From assembly GCF_900129485.1 (NCBI RefSeq), contig NZ_FQVW01000013.1, positions 1 through 64,000 of the forward strand: DNA of 64,000 bases. Reading direction: 5' to 3'. The notes beneath the pieces are model-generated. The model saw only the letters and a list, made by a program, of their open reading frames with translations, was not told the origin of the DNA and did not search any database. Below are positions 1-8,107 of the stretch, in pieces; position 1 is the first letter of the stretch, and every line of letters begins with the position of its first letter. A program made the position numbers and the translations under genes. The stretch comes from Ornithinibacillus halophilus (lineage in GTDB: Bacteria > Bacillota > Bacilli > Bacillales > Amphibacillaceae).

Positions 1-113
1 AACTCGCTCCACAAAAGAAAAAGTCGCTCGCCCCGAGGAGGAACTCGCTCCACAAAAGGAAAAGTCGCTCGCCCCCACGACTTCCACGCTCCCCAAAACA
101 CCAAACTCGCTCC
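1..113. repeat. 21-bp phased TCGCTC repeat array (left, cut by window edge)
   Basis: The core GCTC recurs at 6, 26, 47, 67, 88 and 109, so every 20-21 bp, within alternating contexts (CTCGCTCCAC and GTCGCTCGCC). The same core and spacing are found at 3.8 kb, 37.9 kb and 60.7 kb. The array runs off the left edge, so its full length is unknown. No coding function is apparent. Confidence 0.8.
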
Positions 114-249
114 ACCCTCAAGCAAACTCCCACCCCCACCAACCGGCCTTTCATTCACTTTTCTTCCACGAGCAACGTTCAACCTGCCACCTTGTCCTAT
201 CATGTGTTAAAATAATAGCTAAGATTTGACACGCAAATGGGGGATTTAG

Positions 250-585
250 ATGGCACAGAAAAAAGATGATAAGTCGAATAAGTCTGCTTGGATTATGGTC
301 CTAGTGTTATCCGTCGTATTATTCGGTACGATGTATATATTCCAGCCGATTTCAAAGGATGAGGCTGTTGAAAGTGCAATGGAGATGGTCCCAGAGGAGT
401 TCACTATTGTGAAGCATTCACAATTTATTTCTGCTGAGGAATCTGAGTCAGGTTCTGATGAATGGTATGTTCACTTGGAAAATGAAGCGGAGGAAAGAGC
501 CATTCTCACGATTAACGCCCACAATGGGGAGTTGATTGTAGGTGCGATAGAAAACCAGCAAGGAGAAGTGATGGAGGAATTGTAA
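250..585 (+). CDS. Small membrane-anchored PepSY-like protein
   Basis: 111 residues. A charged Lys/Asp-rich N-terminus (1-12) is followed by one hydrophobic segment (about 14-33), then a soluble acidic domain. That domain has a PepSY-like pattern: a helix (DEAVESAMEMVP), then strands with W-Y-V-H-L and an L-T-I-N-A-H-N-G-E-L turn, as in PepSY domains that carry a D/N-G motif. It is probably N-in with the domain outside the membrane. A GGGGGATT ribosome binding site lies just before the ATG. It stands alone before a strong terminator. PepSY domains often modulate proteases or histidine kinases, but no partner is visible here, so the role is unknown. Confidence 0.7.
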   Translation: MAQKKDDKSNKSAWIMVLVLSVVLFGTMYIFQPISKDEAVESAMEMVPEEFTIVKHSQFISAEESESGSDEWYVHLENEAEERAILTINAHNGELIVGAIENQQGEVMEEL

Positions 586-588
586 AAT

Positions 589-640
589 AACAAGGTGGGA
601 AATTACATGAAAAATGTAAACTTCCCACCTTGTTTTAATT
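589..640. terminator. Bidirectional intrinsic terminator
   Basis: A perfect 13-bp stem (AACAAGGTGGGAA at 589-601 with its complement at 622-634) is extended inward by 6 bp (TTACAT/ATGTAA). T-rich tracts follow on both strands. It lies between two convergent genes and can serve both. Confidence 0.9.
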
Positions 641-671
641 TAACATAATAAAAACGATTTCCACTACAAAC

Positions 672-2759
672 TTATTGATATTCTTCCATTAATTCACGAT
701 TGAAATATGATGTTTCCTTTTCTCTTACGAAATGAATATCATCGTATCGATACACGATATAATCGACCCCATCAACCGTAATTTCTTCTACAAAATCATA
801 TTCATTATTATAATTAATATCATCGAATGTTAATGAAAATGGTTCTTCATCGACGTTAACCCAAGAAACATCGTATAACTTCCAGTTTCCATCATGGAAT
901 CGATATTCCCAGTAGTTGGTACCTGGAGTAATTAGAAAAATCTCATCGTCTAACTCTAAGGATGAAGCAACAAAGCTTTCTTCTCCAGTTTCAACTAGTT
1001 CAAAGCCAACATTCAAATCATTTTCGGTATAGTGAAACAATACGTCACATTCACAAAAATATGCGCTCAAATATAACTGTGAGAGTGTTTTATCTGCCTC
1101 CGGGTGAATATAGTCGGACAATTCCTCGATGGTTATTTCAAGAGCATCAACATGATCTTCATTATTCGAATCAAAATCCAATAAATTTAACCCAAACCAT
1201 TCCATATTGTATTCATCCTGTAGTTCGTACATCTTCTCATTAATCTGTTGTAAATTCGTAGTAGCTATCTTTTTGGCTTCTTCAGTGTCAAGAGAAGCTG
1301 TTGGTACTTCCAATTCTCCTTTTAACGTATAAACATCTGTGGAAACATCCAATTCCATCGTTTCCTGCATAGAACCATTGGTATTTAATTTATTGAAAAC
1401 CACCCAACCATCTTGGCCATAGATGAAATCATAGTCATACACTTCTATAAATCCTCGCATATTTCGATTTGATTCTTCTGTATACGTTGCCTTTGAAAGA
1501 TGATCTTTTATTTTAGCTCTCAACGTAAATTGATTATCCAAATATTTTACAGTAATTGACGTAGGGTCTAATGTAATCCCAGTATATTGTTTATCGTGGT
1601 AATCACTTGTTTCTTCGTGAAGCTCCTGGAATTCCTTGGAATAATTATTAGTTAGGTTAGAGGCTACATGTTCAAGTTGAGAGAGATCATTTTTTTCCCA
1701 ACTATCCAAATAGAGTTCCAAATGCTCTTGCACTGCCGTTTCGATACTAGCTAGCAGCTCATCGTTTGTTTCGAAATTGGTTGATACATATTCACTTTCA
1801 ATCACTTCTTCCGTAGATTTCATCGTTCCCCAAGGAAAATCTACCTCGACATAAAGTGACATAGAACCATCTGCTAGAACAGGGCCAATGGGATCTTCGG
1901 AAAAAGCATTAAAATCTGTTTCTTCCCCGTTAATATACACGCGATTCTCTAAGTCATCATTTCCTAAAATATCTAAAAAAACATACGTTGCATCAAAATA
2001 AAGAGAGATATGTTCTTCTGACCCGTACACTTCATATTCCTCTTCCAATTCTAACTCTGTAACACCTGAATTAACGGCTCGAAAAGTATAGCGTCCTGGT
2101 AGAATGGAGGACATCTGATAATTAAAATCATCCGAATCAGAAGTAACTACTTCCTCATCAGCCATAAACAAGGTTGTATCCACTAGATTCGTACTAAGGT
2201 AAACGTCTACTGGCTGAACGGCTAACTGATATGAATCGAAAAATAAAAATCCATCTTTTTCTTCTAAGAGGATTAAATCACTAGTGAAACTTGATGTAAC
2301 AAAAGAAATAGCTTCTTCTATATTGGTAGGGAGTTTATTCCCACCTTCATCTATAGCAGCTAGTTGTTCATCCAATGAAGTGGAAACGTGTTCTGCCACA
2401 CGCTCTTCTTTTATGTACTTAAGAAATCCTTGAATTTCAGTTTCAGAAATTTCTTCATCAGTATCACGATAGTTTAATAGTTTTGCTAACTTTTTCGTGT
2501 CCTCTTTTTCAACGGCCTCTGTAAATTGATTAACTAATCTTTCCGGAGAAGTAAGGTGTGATATAAATAAAAACAACCCGATTAGTACTGCAACAGCACC
2601 TATTCCAATAGATAGTTTTATCTTTTTTTCTTTTGTGAGAGGCTGTGATGTTTTTACTTTGCCTTCATTAGCTGCCTTTTGGGTGACCGGTGTCCCACAG
2701 TTTTCACAGCTTTCCTTTCCTTGCTCTAACTTATTCCCACATTCTTTACAAAAATTCAT
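672..2759 (-). CDS. Zinc-ribbon membrane protein, TcaA/YvbJ family
   Basis: About 695 residues. An N-terminal zinc ribbon (FCKECG...CENCG) is followed by a Lys-rich stretch, one transmembrane segment (about 50-68) and a large extracellular part. This is the TcaA/YvbJ architecture: repeated TcaA-type domains and a C-terminal NTF2-like region rich in D/E and aromatic residues. In staphylococci TcaA affects cell-wall behaviour and glycopeptide sensitivity; the role here is inferred only by family. Two in-frame ATGs lie 6 bp apart; the inner one (2759) is preferred because GGGGGG sits 9 nt upstream of it and only 3 nt from the outer one (2765). It ends at the shared terminator and probably follows the next zinc-ribbon gene, 50 bp upstream. 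Confidence 0.8.
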   Translation of the reverse strand: MNFCKECGNKLEQGKESCENCGTPVTQKAANEGKVKTSQPLTKEKKIKLSIGIGAVAVLIGLFLFISHLTSPERLVNQFTEAVEKEDTKKLAKLLNYRDTDEEISETEIQGFLKYIKEERVAEHVSTSLDEQLAAIDEGGNKLPTNIEEAISFVTSSFTSDLILLEEKDGFLFFDSYQLAVQPVDVYLSTNLVDTTLFMADEEVVTSDSDDFNYQMSSILPGRYTFRAVNSGVTELELEEEYEVYGSEEHISLYFDATYVFLDILGNDDLENRVYINGEETDFNAFSEDPIGPVLADGSMSLYVEVDFPWGTMKSTEEVIESEYVSTNFETNDELLASIETAVQEHLELYLDSWEKNDLSQLEHVASNLTNNYSKEFQELHEETSDYHDKQYTGITLDPTSITVKYLDNQFTLRAKIKDHLSKATYTEESNRNMRGFIEVYDYDFIYGQDGWVVFNKLNTNGSMQETMELDVSTDVYTLKGELEVPTASLDTEEAKKIATTNLQQINEKMYELQDEYNMEWFGLNLLDFDSNNEDHVDALEITIEELSDYIHPEADKTLSQLYLSAYFCECDVLFHYTENDLNVGFELVETGEESFVASSLELDDEIFLITPGTNYWEYRFHDGNWKLYDVSWVNVDEEPFSLTFDDINYNNEYDFVEEITVDGVDYIVYRYDDIHFVREKETSYFNRELMEEYQ

Positions 2760-2812
2760 TCCCATTTTCCCCCCATGTTTTTAAAGCCACTTCATATAAG
2801 TGGCATTTATAG

Positions 2813-3628
2813 CTAGAAAAACCGAACTAATTCTTCTATTTCTTCTATGAAACTCAATACTGAGTTACGGATAACAAAATATGAAATAATCATGGCGATA
2901 ACGCTGGAACCAAGACTAATATAAACCCGTTGATTGGAGATTCCTTGTGTTTTATCGTAAGCAAATAGAGCTGGTACGATAAATGTTAAAAATACTAAAC
3001 TTATTAATAATAATCCAACTGTTAAAAAGGTTGCCCCGAATAATCCTATAATGAGTGCAATTACACTAACAGCAGCAAATGGAACAACTAATCCCCCATA
3101 TTGTCCAATATAATGTTTAAAGGAAAGATTACTTTTTGCAGCAAATTTTGTAAGTACAAACATACTAAAGAAACCTATTGCAACAAATAGTAATGCTATC
3201 AATGCAACTCTAGAGAATATAGTAAAGAAAGGGAGGCTTTCATCTACAACGCCCCAATAACTTGTCGCCTCTTTAAATAGACCATTCAGAAGAAAATAAA
3301 TAGCTAGCCCAAAAGTGACAATATAAATTCCAATAGTAATAAGTCCATTTACAAAATATTTTTCACTTAAATTTAATACGGTTGTAGGATTTTTTAATGT
3401 GTCTAGGAAATAAGTTCCGTATTTACTTAATGCCTCTTTTGCATTCTGCGTTGTATTAGCTGTAGTTGGTTGTGCTTCAATTGATGCCGCTTGTTGATGT
3501 TCTTGGTGTTGAGGATTTGCTTGTTGTTCTACTGTTTCCTGACTGTTTAATGGTGTACCACAGGATTCACAAAATTTTCCTCTATCCTGCTCGTGGTTAC
3601 AATTTGTACATATCATGGATCTATACAT
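2813..3628 (-). CDS. Zinc-ribbon integral membrane protein
   Basis: 271 residues. An N-terminal zinc ribbon (CTNC...CESCG) is followed by a Gln/Ala-rich linker (about 30-65) and about five hydrophobic segments between 90 and 260. The layout resembles zinc-ribbon/Yip1-like membrane proteins often paired with TcaA-like genes in Firmicutes. Function is unknown. A start at 3616 (MICTNC) is possible, since GAGAGG touches the first ATG too closely and lies 13 nt from the second. It lies just upstream of the TcaA-like gene on the same strand, so they likely form a two-gene unit. Confidence 0.7.
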   Translation of the reverse strand: MYRSMICTNCNHEQDRGKFCESCGTPLNSQETVEQQANPQHQEHQQAASIEAQPTTANTTQNAKEALSKYGTYFLDTLKNPTTVLNLSEKYFVNGLITIGIYIVTFGLAIYFLLNGLFKEATSYWGVVDESLPFFTIFSRVALIALLFVAIGFFSMFVLTKFAAKSNLSFKHYIGQYGGLVVPFAAVSVIALIIGLFGATFLTVGLLLISLVFLTFIVPALFAYDKTQGISNQRVYISLGSSVIAMIISYFVIRNSVLSFIEEIEELVRFF

Positions 3629-3794
3629 TCCTCTCTTTTATGAGTATTTTTAGGCAAAAATCAGATTTAGTTCTGTTGACCTAATCCAAAAGCACCTCCC
3701 TTAAAATTTATTATAAGATTAATTACCTATACAAAATGTTACATAAAGTGGCAAAATTTTCAAGATATTTTATTTTAGATCATTAAAACATGCT

Positions 3795-4150
3795 TCGCTC
3801 CCCAGGTCTTCCGTGCTCGCCACAGAGTGGAATACGCTCGCCCCTGGGGTATTCGCGCTCGCCACGGCAAGAAACTCGCTCGCCCCCCAGGCATCCACGC
3901 TCGCCACGCCATAAAACTCGCTCCCCAGATCTCCACGCTCGCCACAGAGTGAAATTCGCTCGCCCCCCAGGTCCCCGCGCTCGCCAAAGCATAAAACTCG
4001 CTCGCCCCCCAGGCATCCACGCTCGCCACAACACGAAATTCGCTCGCCCCTCAGGTCTCCGCGCTCGCCACAGCATAAAATTCGCTCGCCCCTCAGGTCC
4101 CCGCGCTCACCACAACACGAAATTCGCTCCCAAGGTCCCCACGCTCCCCA
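3795..4150. repeat. Long 21-bp phased TCGCTC array (42-bp higher-order unit)
   Basis: GCTC cores occur at 3797, 3815, 3836, 3857, 3878, 3899, 3920, 3937, 3958, 3979, 4000, 4021, 4042, 4063, 4084, 4105, 4126 and 4143. Spacing is 21 bp throughout, except 17-18 bp three times where a CGCC is missing. Odd and even units differ (GCTCGCCACA and CTCGCTCGCC), giving a 42-bp higher-order repeat. Because 42 and 21 are multiples of three, several frames on both strands stay open, which produces false ORFs. It fills the divergent gap between the zinc-ribbon genes and the CAP-domain gene. Confidence 0.92.
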
Positions 4151-4270
4151 ACTCCACCACAATCCCACATTTTTCTACTATTGAATTTAAAAACAATCCT
4201 ATATAATAGGGAAGTATAAATTAAAACATTGTATTACTATGTCGGTTAACATAGAAAATGGGGTATTCAA

Positions 4271-5080
4271 ATGAAAAAAACTAGTATTGCCATATTAATA
4301 TCAAGCATCATAGTCCTACTCACAAGTGGATTTCTATTTGCAAATAGTAATGATCTTTTTACCACCACCGCCGAAATTGAGTTTTCCACGCATTCTCATA
4401 AATCTATCAATCTAAAATTGAATGCTGAACAAGATGTTCAATTCATTAAAGAACGGGACGAGCAAATAAAACAAGAAGAGGAAGAAAAACGTCTAGCCGA
4501 AGAAAAAAGAAAAGAAGCAGAGAGACGGAAAGAAGAAGAAAGGGTACGTCTTGAAGAGGAAAAACGTCAAGAAGAACAAGAGCAACAAAAAGCAAAACAA
4601 GAATCCCAACAAAATAACGAAGACCAGAAACAAAAAGAAACTCAATCACAAGAACCAAAGGAAAATAAATCAGATTCACCTGATAACTCTTCCTATCCTG
4701 GGGTGACTTCTTTTGAAAAAGAAGTTGTGAAGTATACGAATCAAGCAAGGAAGGATGCGGGGTTACCAGAGCTTAAGCTAGATCATGAGTTAAGTAGAGT
4801 GGCTTGGTTTAAGTCAAAGGATATGCAAACTCTTGATTACTTTGCTCATCAAAGTCCAACGTATGGTTCTCCTTTTGAGATGATGACGGAGTTTGGCCTT
4901 CATTATACGTATGCCGGGGAGAATATTGCGTATGGTTACCCAACTGCAAAACGCTTGGTACAAGGTTGGATGGATAGTCCACCACATCGGGAAAATATAT
5001 TAAATGAGAACTTCACTCATATTGGAGTGGGACATGTACCAAATGGGCATTATGCGACACAGATGTTCAGGGCGAAGTAA
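4271..5080 (+). CDS. Secreted CAP-domain (SCP/PR-1, YkwD-like) protein
   Basis: 269 residues. The N-terminal hydrophobic segment (about 5-25) is a signal peptide or anchor. A long Glu/Lys/Gln/Arg-rich coiled-coil linker follows (about 60-135), then a CAP domain (about 147-269) with the usual marks: FAHQSP, GENIAYG, HRENILN and THIGVGH. The CAP domain has the normal length and appears intact. Related bacillar proteins are exported or spore-associated; the enzymatic role of bacterial CAP domains is unsettled. The gene stands alone. The ATG follows a weak AATGGGG site. Confidence 0.85.
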   Translation: MKKTSIAILISSIIVLLTSGFLFANSNDLFTTTAEIEFSTHSHKSINLKLNAEQDVQFIKERDEQIKQEEEEKRLAEEKRKEAERRKEEERVRLEEEKRQEEQEQQKAKQESQQNNEDQKQKETQSQEPKENKSDSPDNSSYPGVTSFEKEVVKYTNQARKDAGLPELKLDHELSRVAWFKSKDMQTLDYFAHQSPTYGSPFEMMTEFGLHYTYAGENIAYGYPTAKRLVQGWMDSPPHRENILNENFTHIGVGHVPNGHYATQMFRAK

Positions 5081-5100
5081 TGCACTCTTTAAATTCATTT

Positions 5101-5142
5101 CTCCAGGACTACCCCAGTACTTCTTTAGGGGAGTCCTAGAGA
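5101..5142 (+). terminator. Hairpin downstream of the CAP-domain gene
   Basis: CTCCAGGACTACCCC pairs with GGGGAGTCCTAGAG across a 12-nt loop. It starts 20 nt after the stop codon but has no clear T-tract, so it may be a weak terminator or an mRNA-stabilising hairpin. Confidence 0.45.
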
Positions 5143-5318
5143 AATATGAAACTTACTCTCCTACCATCTCATCCATTAATTCCCTCTTTTCTAGTAATTA
5201 ATAAGTTGTATAATAGAATTTGCATACAATTCCTGTCATATTCCGGTAATATTACCATCTCTTTTCGTCAAATTTCGAGTGTATTTCACAAAAATCTTTC
5301 CTTTGCGTGATACAATTG

Positions 5319-5327
5319 TGTTATAAT
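5319..5327 (+). promoter_or_regulatory. Candidate promoter for the polysaccharide locus (extended -10)
   Basis: TG-T-TATAAT (5319-5327) is an extended -10 match about 58 nt before the first gene of the locus. No good -35 hexamer is present. Nothing else was recognised in the 304-bp gap 5081-5384 apart from the hairpin at 5101. Confidence 0.45.
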
Positions 5328-5384
5328 CTTTTTTAGGTGTTTTTAATTACTTGACAATTTTAATAGACTAATGGAGGTTCAGTC

Positions 5385-6119
5385 ATGGAGGAAACGATTT
5401 CCCTAAAGGAAATATTTGATGTATTGAAGAAACGCTTTTTAATGATTATTGCGTTGATGGTAGGTGCGGCAGCTCTTAGTGCTATTTTAACTTATGGATT
5501 TATTACGCCGACCTATGAATCTAGTTCGCAATTTATTGTAAACCAAAAGCAAGCTGATCCGAATGCACAGATTACATCAGGTGACATTCGTACTAATGTA
5601 GAGTTAATCAATACGTATAACCATATAATTAAAAGTCCACGTATATTAGATATAGTTTTAGAAGAATTGGACTTACCATATTCAAATGGGGTATTAAGTG
5701 GGAAGCTACAAGTTTCTAGCCCTGATTCATCACAGGTTGTGAATGTTACGGTAACAGATCCAGATCCACAATTAGCAACAGATATTGCGAATACAACGGT
5801 ACAAATCTTCCAAGAAGAAATATCATCATTAATGAATGTGGATAATGTACAAGTGTTATCTCCAGCTGTAACATCTGCTAATCCTTCTCCGGTTAATCCA
5901 AAACCTGCATTAAACATTGCGATTGCTCTTGTTCTAGGAGCGATGGTGGGAGTCGGAATTGCATTCTTGCTTGAGTACATGGATACAACGATTAAAACAG
6001 AAGATGACATCACGAAGAAATTCGGTGTACCTGTACTTGGTGTCATTAGTCATATGGATGATTCAGATATGCGTTCGATGAAACCAGAAATGAATAAAAG
6101 AAGACAGAGGGGAGCTTAA
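5385..6119 (+). CDS. Polysaccharide chain-length regulator / tyrosine-kinase modulator (Wzz family, YwqC/EpsA-like)
   Basis: 244 residues with the Wzz layout: a cytoplasmic N-terminus (ISLKEIFDVLKKR), TM1 (about 17-38), an extracytoplasmic domain starting with TPTYESSSQFIVNQ, a proline-rich VNPKP before TM2 (about 172-196), and a cytoplasmic tail with LLEYMDTTIKTEDD. In Firmicutes this subunit activates the separate BY-kinase encoded by the next gene, and the pair controls polymer length. The ATG follows GGAGG at proper spacing. The kinase gene starts 2 bp after the stop, which implies translational coupling. Confidence 0.92.
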   Translation: MEETISLKEIFDVLKKRFLMIIALMVGAAALSAILTYGFITPTYESSSQFIVNQKQADPNAQITSGDIRTNVELINTYNHIIKSPRILDIVLEELDLPYSNGVLSGKLQVSSPDSSQVVNVTVTDPDPQLATDIANTTVQIFQEEISSLMNVDNVQVLSPAVTSANPSPVNPKPALNIAIALVLGAMVGVGIAFLLEYMDTTIKTEDDITKKFGVPVLGVISHMDDSDMRSMKPEMNKRRQRGA

Positions 6120-6121
6120 TA

Positions 6122-6817
6122 ATGGCTAGAAGAAAGAAGCAAAAAACGATTAGTAATGTAAGAAACTTAATTGCTAAACTAAGTCCGAAATCAGTCATTG
6201 CAGAACAATACCGTACATTGCGTACCAATATTGAGTTTTCCTCTGTTGATGAGAAATTACAGACGATTCTTGTAACATCAGCAGGTCCTGGTGAGGGGAA
6301 AACGTCAACTATCTCTAATCTAGCAGTAGTCTATGCACAACAAGGGAAAAAAGTATTACTTGTAGATGCAGATTTACGTAAACCAGCTGTCCACTATACG
6401 TTTCGAATTGACAATATAAATGGACTTAGTAATATTTTGGTTGGCGATATGTCAGTGGCTGAGGCTGTTAATGATGGTGGAGTACCAGGTCTAGATGTTA
6501 TTTCTAGTGGCCCAATTCCTCCGAATCCATCAGAATTATTAGGTTCCAATAAAATGAAGAAATTCCTTGATCTAGTAAAAGGAAACTATGATATTGTACT
6601 AATTGATACACCACCAGTAATAGCGGTTACCGATGCACAAATCCTTGCAAACCATTGTGACGGGGCAATCCTAGTGGTTCGTAGTAAGCATGCAGAATAT
6701 GAGGCGGTAAATAAAGCGATTGATTTAATCAAGCCTGCTAAAGCAAAATTACTTGGTACGGTATTAAATGATAGAGATAAGAAAGAATCTAACCATTACT
6801 ATTATTATGGAGCTTAA
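6122..6817 (+). CDS. Capsular BY-type protein-tyrosine kinase (CpsD/CapB, YwqD-like)
   Basis: 231 residues. Visible motifs are Walker A (GPGEGKTS, about 58-65), Walker A' (LLVDADLRKP, about 84-93), Walker B (VLIDTPP) and a C-terminal tyrosine cluster (HYYYYGA) that serves as the autophosphorylation tail. Length is typical of the cytoplasmic half of the split Gram-positive system. It acts with the preceding membrane modulator and is normally dephosphorylated by a CpsB/YwqE-type PHP phosphatase, two of which follow. A strong terminator lies just downstream, so the phosphatase genes have their own transcription or depend on read-through. Confidence 0.93.
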   Translation: MARRKKQKTISNVRNLIAKLSPKSVIAEQYRTLRTNIEFSSVDEKLQTILVTSAGPGEGKTSTISNLAVVYAQQGKKVLLVDADLRKPAVHYTFRIDNINGLSNILVGDMSVAEAVNDGGVPGLDVISSGPIPPNPSELLGSNKMKKFLDLVKGNYDIVLIDTPPVIAVTDAQILANHCDGAILVVRSKHAEYEAVNKAIDLIKPAKAKLLGTVLNDRDKKESNHYYYYGA

Positions 6818-6820
6818 GTA

Positions 6821-6854
6821 AAAAGTTGTGCTAATCCTAGCACAACTTTTTTAT
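6821..6854 (+). terminator. Intrinsic terminator after the kinase gene
   Basis: A stem AAAAGTTGTGCTA/TAGCACAACTTTT with a 3-4 nt loop is followed by a T-tract. It starts 4 nt after the kinase stop codon. Confidence 0.92.
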
Positions 6855-6965
6855 TTGTATACTATTGAGAGTACTATTATTTTAGGTCTCTTTACCCAAA
6901 ATGAAATGTTTGGTAGAATAGAAATATAATTTTGAATTGACTAACATTTTATGGAGGGATGGCCG

Positions 6966-7742
6966 ATGATCGATATACATAGTCATATTTTGCCAGGATT
7001 TGATAATGGAGCGCGAACAGAGGATGAAAGCATCGCGATGGTCCATAAGGCAATGAGTGAGGGGATTGATAAGATTATATTGACACCGAGTTATATTTCT
7101 GGAGAAAGCTTAGTGAATCCAGATCAAATCTTTGAAGCCGTTTCATTATTGGATAATAAGCTATATGAAATGAATGTACCGGTAAAGGTCTATCCAGGTC
7201 AATTGATACATGTCTATGGAGAGATAAGTACAGATTTAGAAAATGGAGATTTACTTCCACTGAACCATAAAAGTCAATATGTATTAATAAAATTGCCGAA
7301 CAGCCATGTCCCACAATATATAGAGAAATTATTTTTTGATATACAAATCAAAGGCTACACCCCAGTCATCGCTCAACCTGAACTCAATCAGGAGTTGATG
7401 GAGAAGCCCAATGTGCTATATTATCTAGTGAAAAGTGGGGCATTAACTCAAGTGAATACGGGAAGTATTGCTGGAAAGAACGGTAAAAAGATTCAGAAAT
7501 TATCACTAGACCTACTGGAACGTAATCTCATTCATTTTCTTGGGACAGATGCAACACGGCCTAGTAGAAATGGTTTTTTCATGAAGGATGCCCTTCGCCT
7601 AATTAATAAAGAATTTGGTGATGTCGTGACATATCAGTTGAAATCAAATAATGAAGCGATTCTTGAGGGAATGCCAATTTCAAAAAAAGAACCGATTTAT
7701 TTTGAATCCAAAAAAATATGGAAAATCTTTAGCCGAAACTAG
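6966..7742 (+). CDS. Degenerate CpsB/YwqE-type PHP phosphatase paralogue, metal ligands lost
   Basis: 258 residues, collinear with the intact paralogue at 8108 over its whole length. The HSH motif is kept. Other metal-site residues have changed: PGIDDG is PGFDNG (Asp to Asn), ATPHH is LTPSY (both His lost), GQETR is GQLIH (Glu lost), VHPER is AQPEL (His to Gln), and SDAH is TDAT (His to Thr). The family dephosphorylates BY-kinases with a three-metal PHP centre; this copy is unlikely to be catalytic by that mechanism. The frame is intact and it keeps a good ribosome binding site (GGAGG, 8 nt before the ATG at 6966), so it may be a pseudophosphatase that binds the kinase tail. An ATG at 6951 overlaps the ribosome binding site and is not preferred. 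Confidence 0.88.
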   Translation: MIDIHSHILPGFDNGARTEDESIAMVHKAMSEGIDKIILTPSYISGESLVNPDQIFEAVSLLDNKLYEMNVPVKVYPGQLIHVYGEISTDLENGDLLPLNHKSQYVLIKLPNSHVPQYIEKLFFDIQIKGYTPVIAQPELNQELMEKPNVLYYLVKSGALTQVNTGSIAGKNGKKIQKLSLDLLERNLIHFLGTDATRPSRNGFFMKDALRLINKEFGDVVTYQLKSNNEAILEGMPISKKEPIYFESKKIWKIFSRN

Positions 7743-7766
7743 ACTGATGAGGTCTGGTTTTTTTAT
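7736..7766 (+). terminator. Intrinsic terminator after the degenerate phosphatase gene
   Basis: AAACTAGAC pairs with GGTCTGGTTT (G-T wobbles) and is followed by seven T residues. The stem overlaps the stop codon. Confidence 0.8.
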
Positions 7767-7778
7767 TCAGTGGAAAAA

Positions 7779-7868
7779 CCGATAAAGTTGTATTATTCAC
7801 TGATATACCCAGTAGTTTTCCCGATAAAACTATTCTTTTCCCGATAATCCTCCAATCTTCCCCGATAA
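7779..7868. repeat. 21-bp phased CCGATAAA repeat array
   Basis: CCGATA-type cores lie at 7779, 7800 (variant CTGATA), 7821, 7841 and 7862, so spacing is 21, 21, 20 and 21 bp. Three are preceded by TTC/TTCC. It sits in the 365-bp gap before the intact phosphatase gene, about 180 bp upstream of its promoter. The spacing equals that of the TCGCTC arrays but the motif is unrelated. Confidence 0.8.
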
Positions 7869-8046
7869 AACATATAAATTTCCTTCTGTTAATTCTGATA
7901 TATCTAGCATTTTCATTTACATAAAAGGATAATATTTCACCTTTCATTTTGGCTCGTTTCTTGGTATTCTATTCATAGAGTGTTCATGGGTAATTTGACC
8001 TACGAAAGAAAAATGATTGATTTAATTCTACAATAAACGATACTTG

Positions 8047-8076
8047 TTGTAATATGGTGTCATAATTTGGTATAAT
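8047..8076 (+). promoter_or_regulatory. Sigma-A-type promoter for the intact phosphatase gene
   Basis: TTGTAA (8047-8052), an 18-bp spacer and TATAAT (8071-8076), 31 bp before the start codon. Confidence 0.6.
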
Positions 8077-8107
8077 TGCTTACTAGATTAATAGGAAGTG
8101 ATAAAAA

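Noticed and set aside
3795..4150. CRISPR array
   Set aside because: The conserved core is only about 6-10 bp, units are 21 bp, the intervening bases are repeated and not unique, and no cas gene is nearby.
3770..4206. Several overlapping ORFs of 84-138 codons on both strands
   Set aside because: They are by-products of the 21/42-bp repeat, whose period is a multiple of three; no ribosome binding sites, low-complexity translation.
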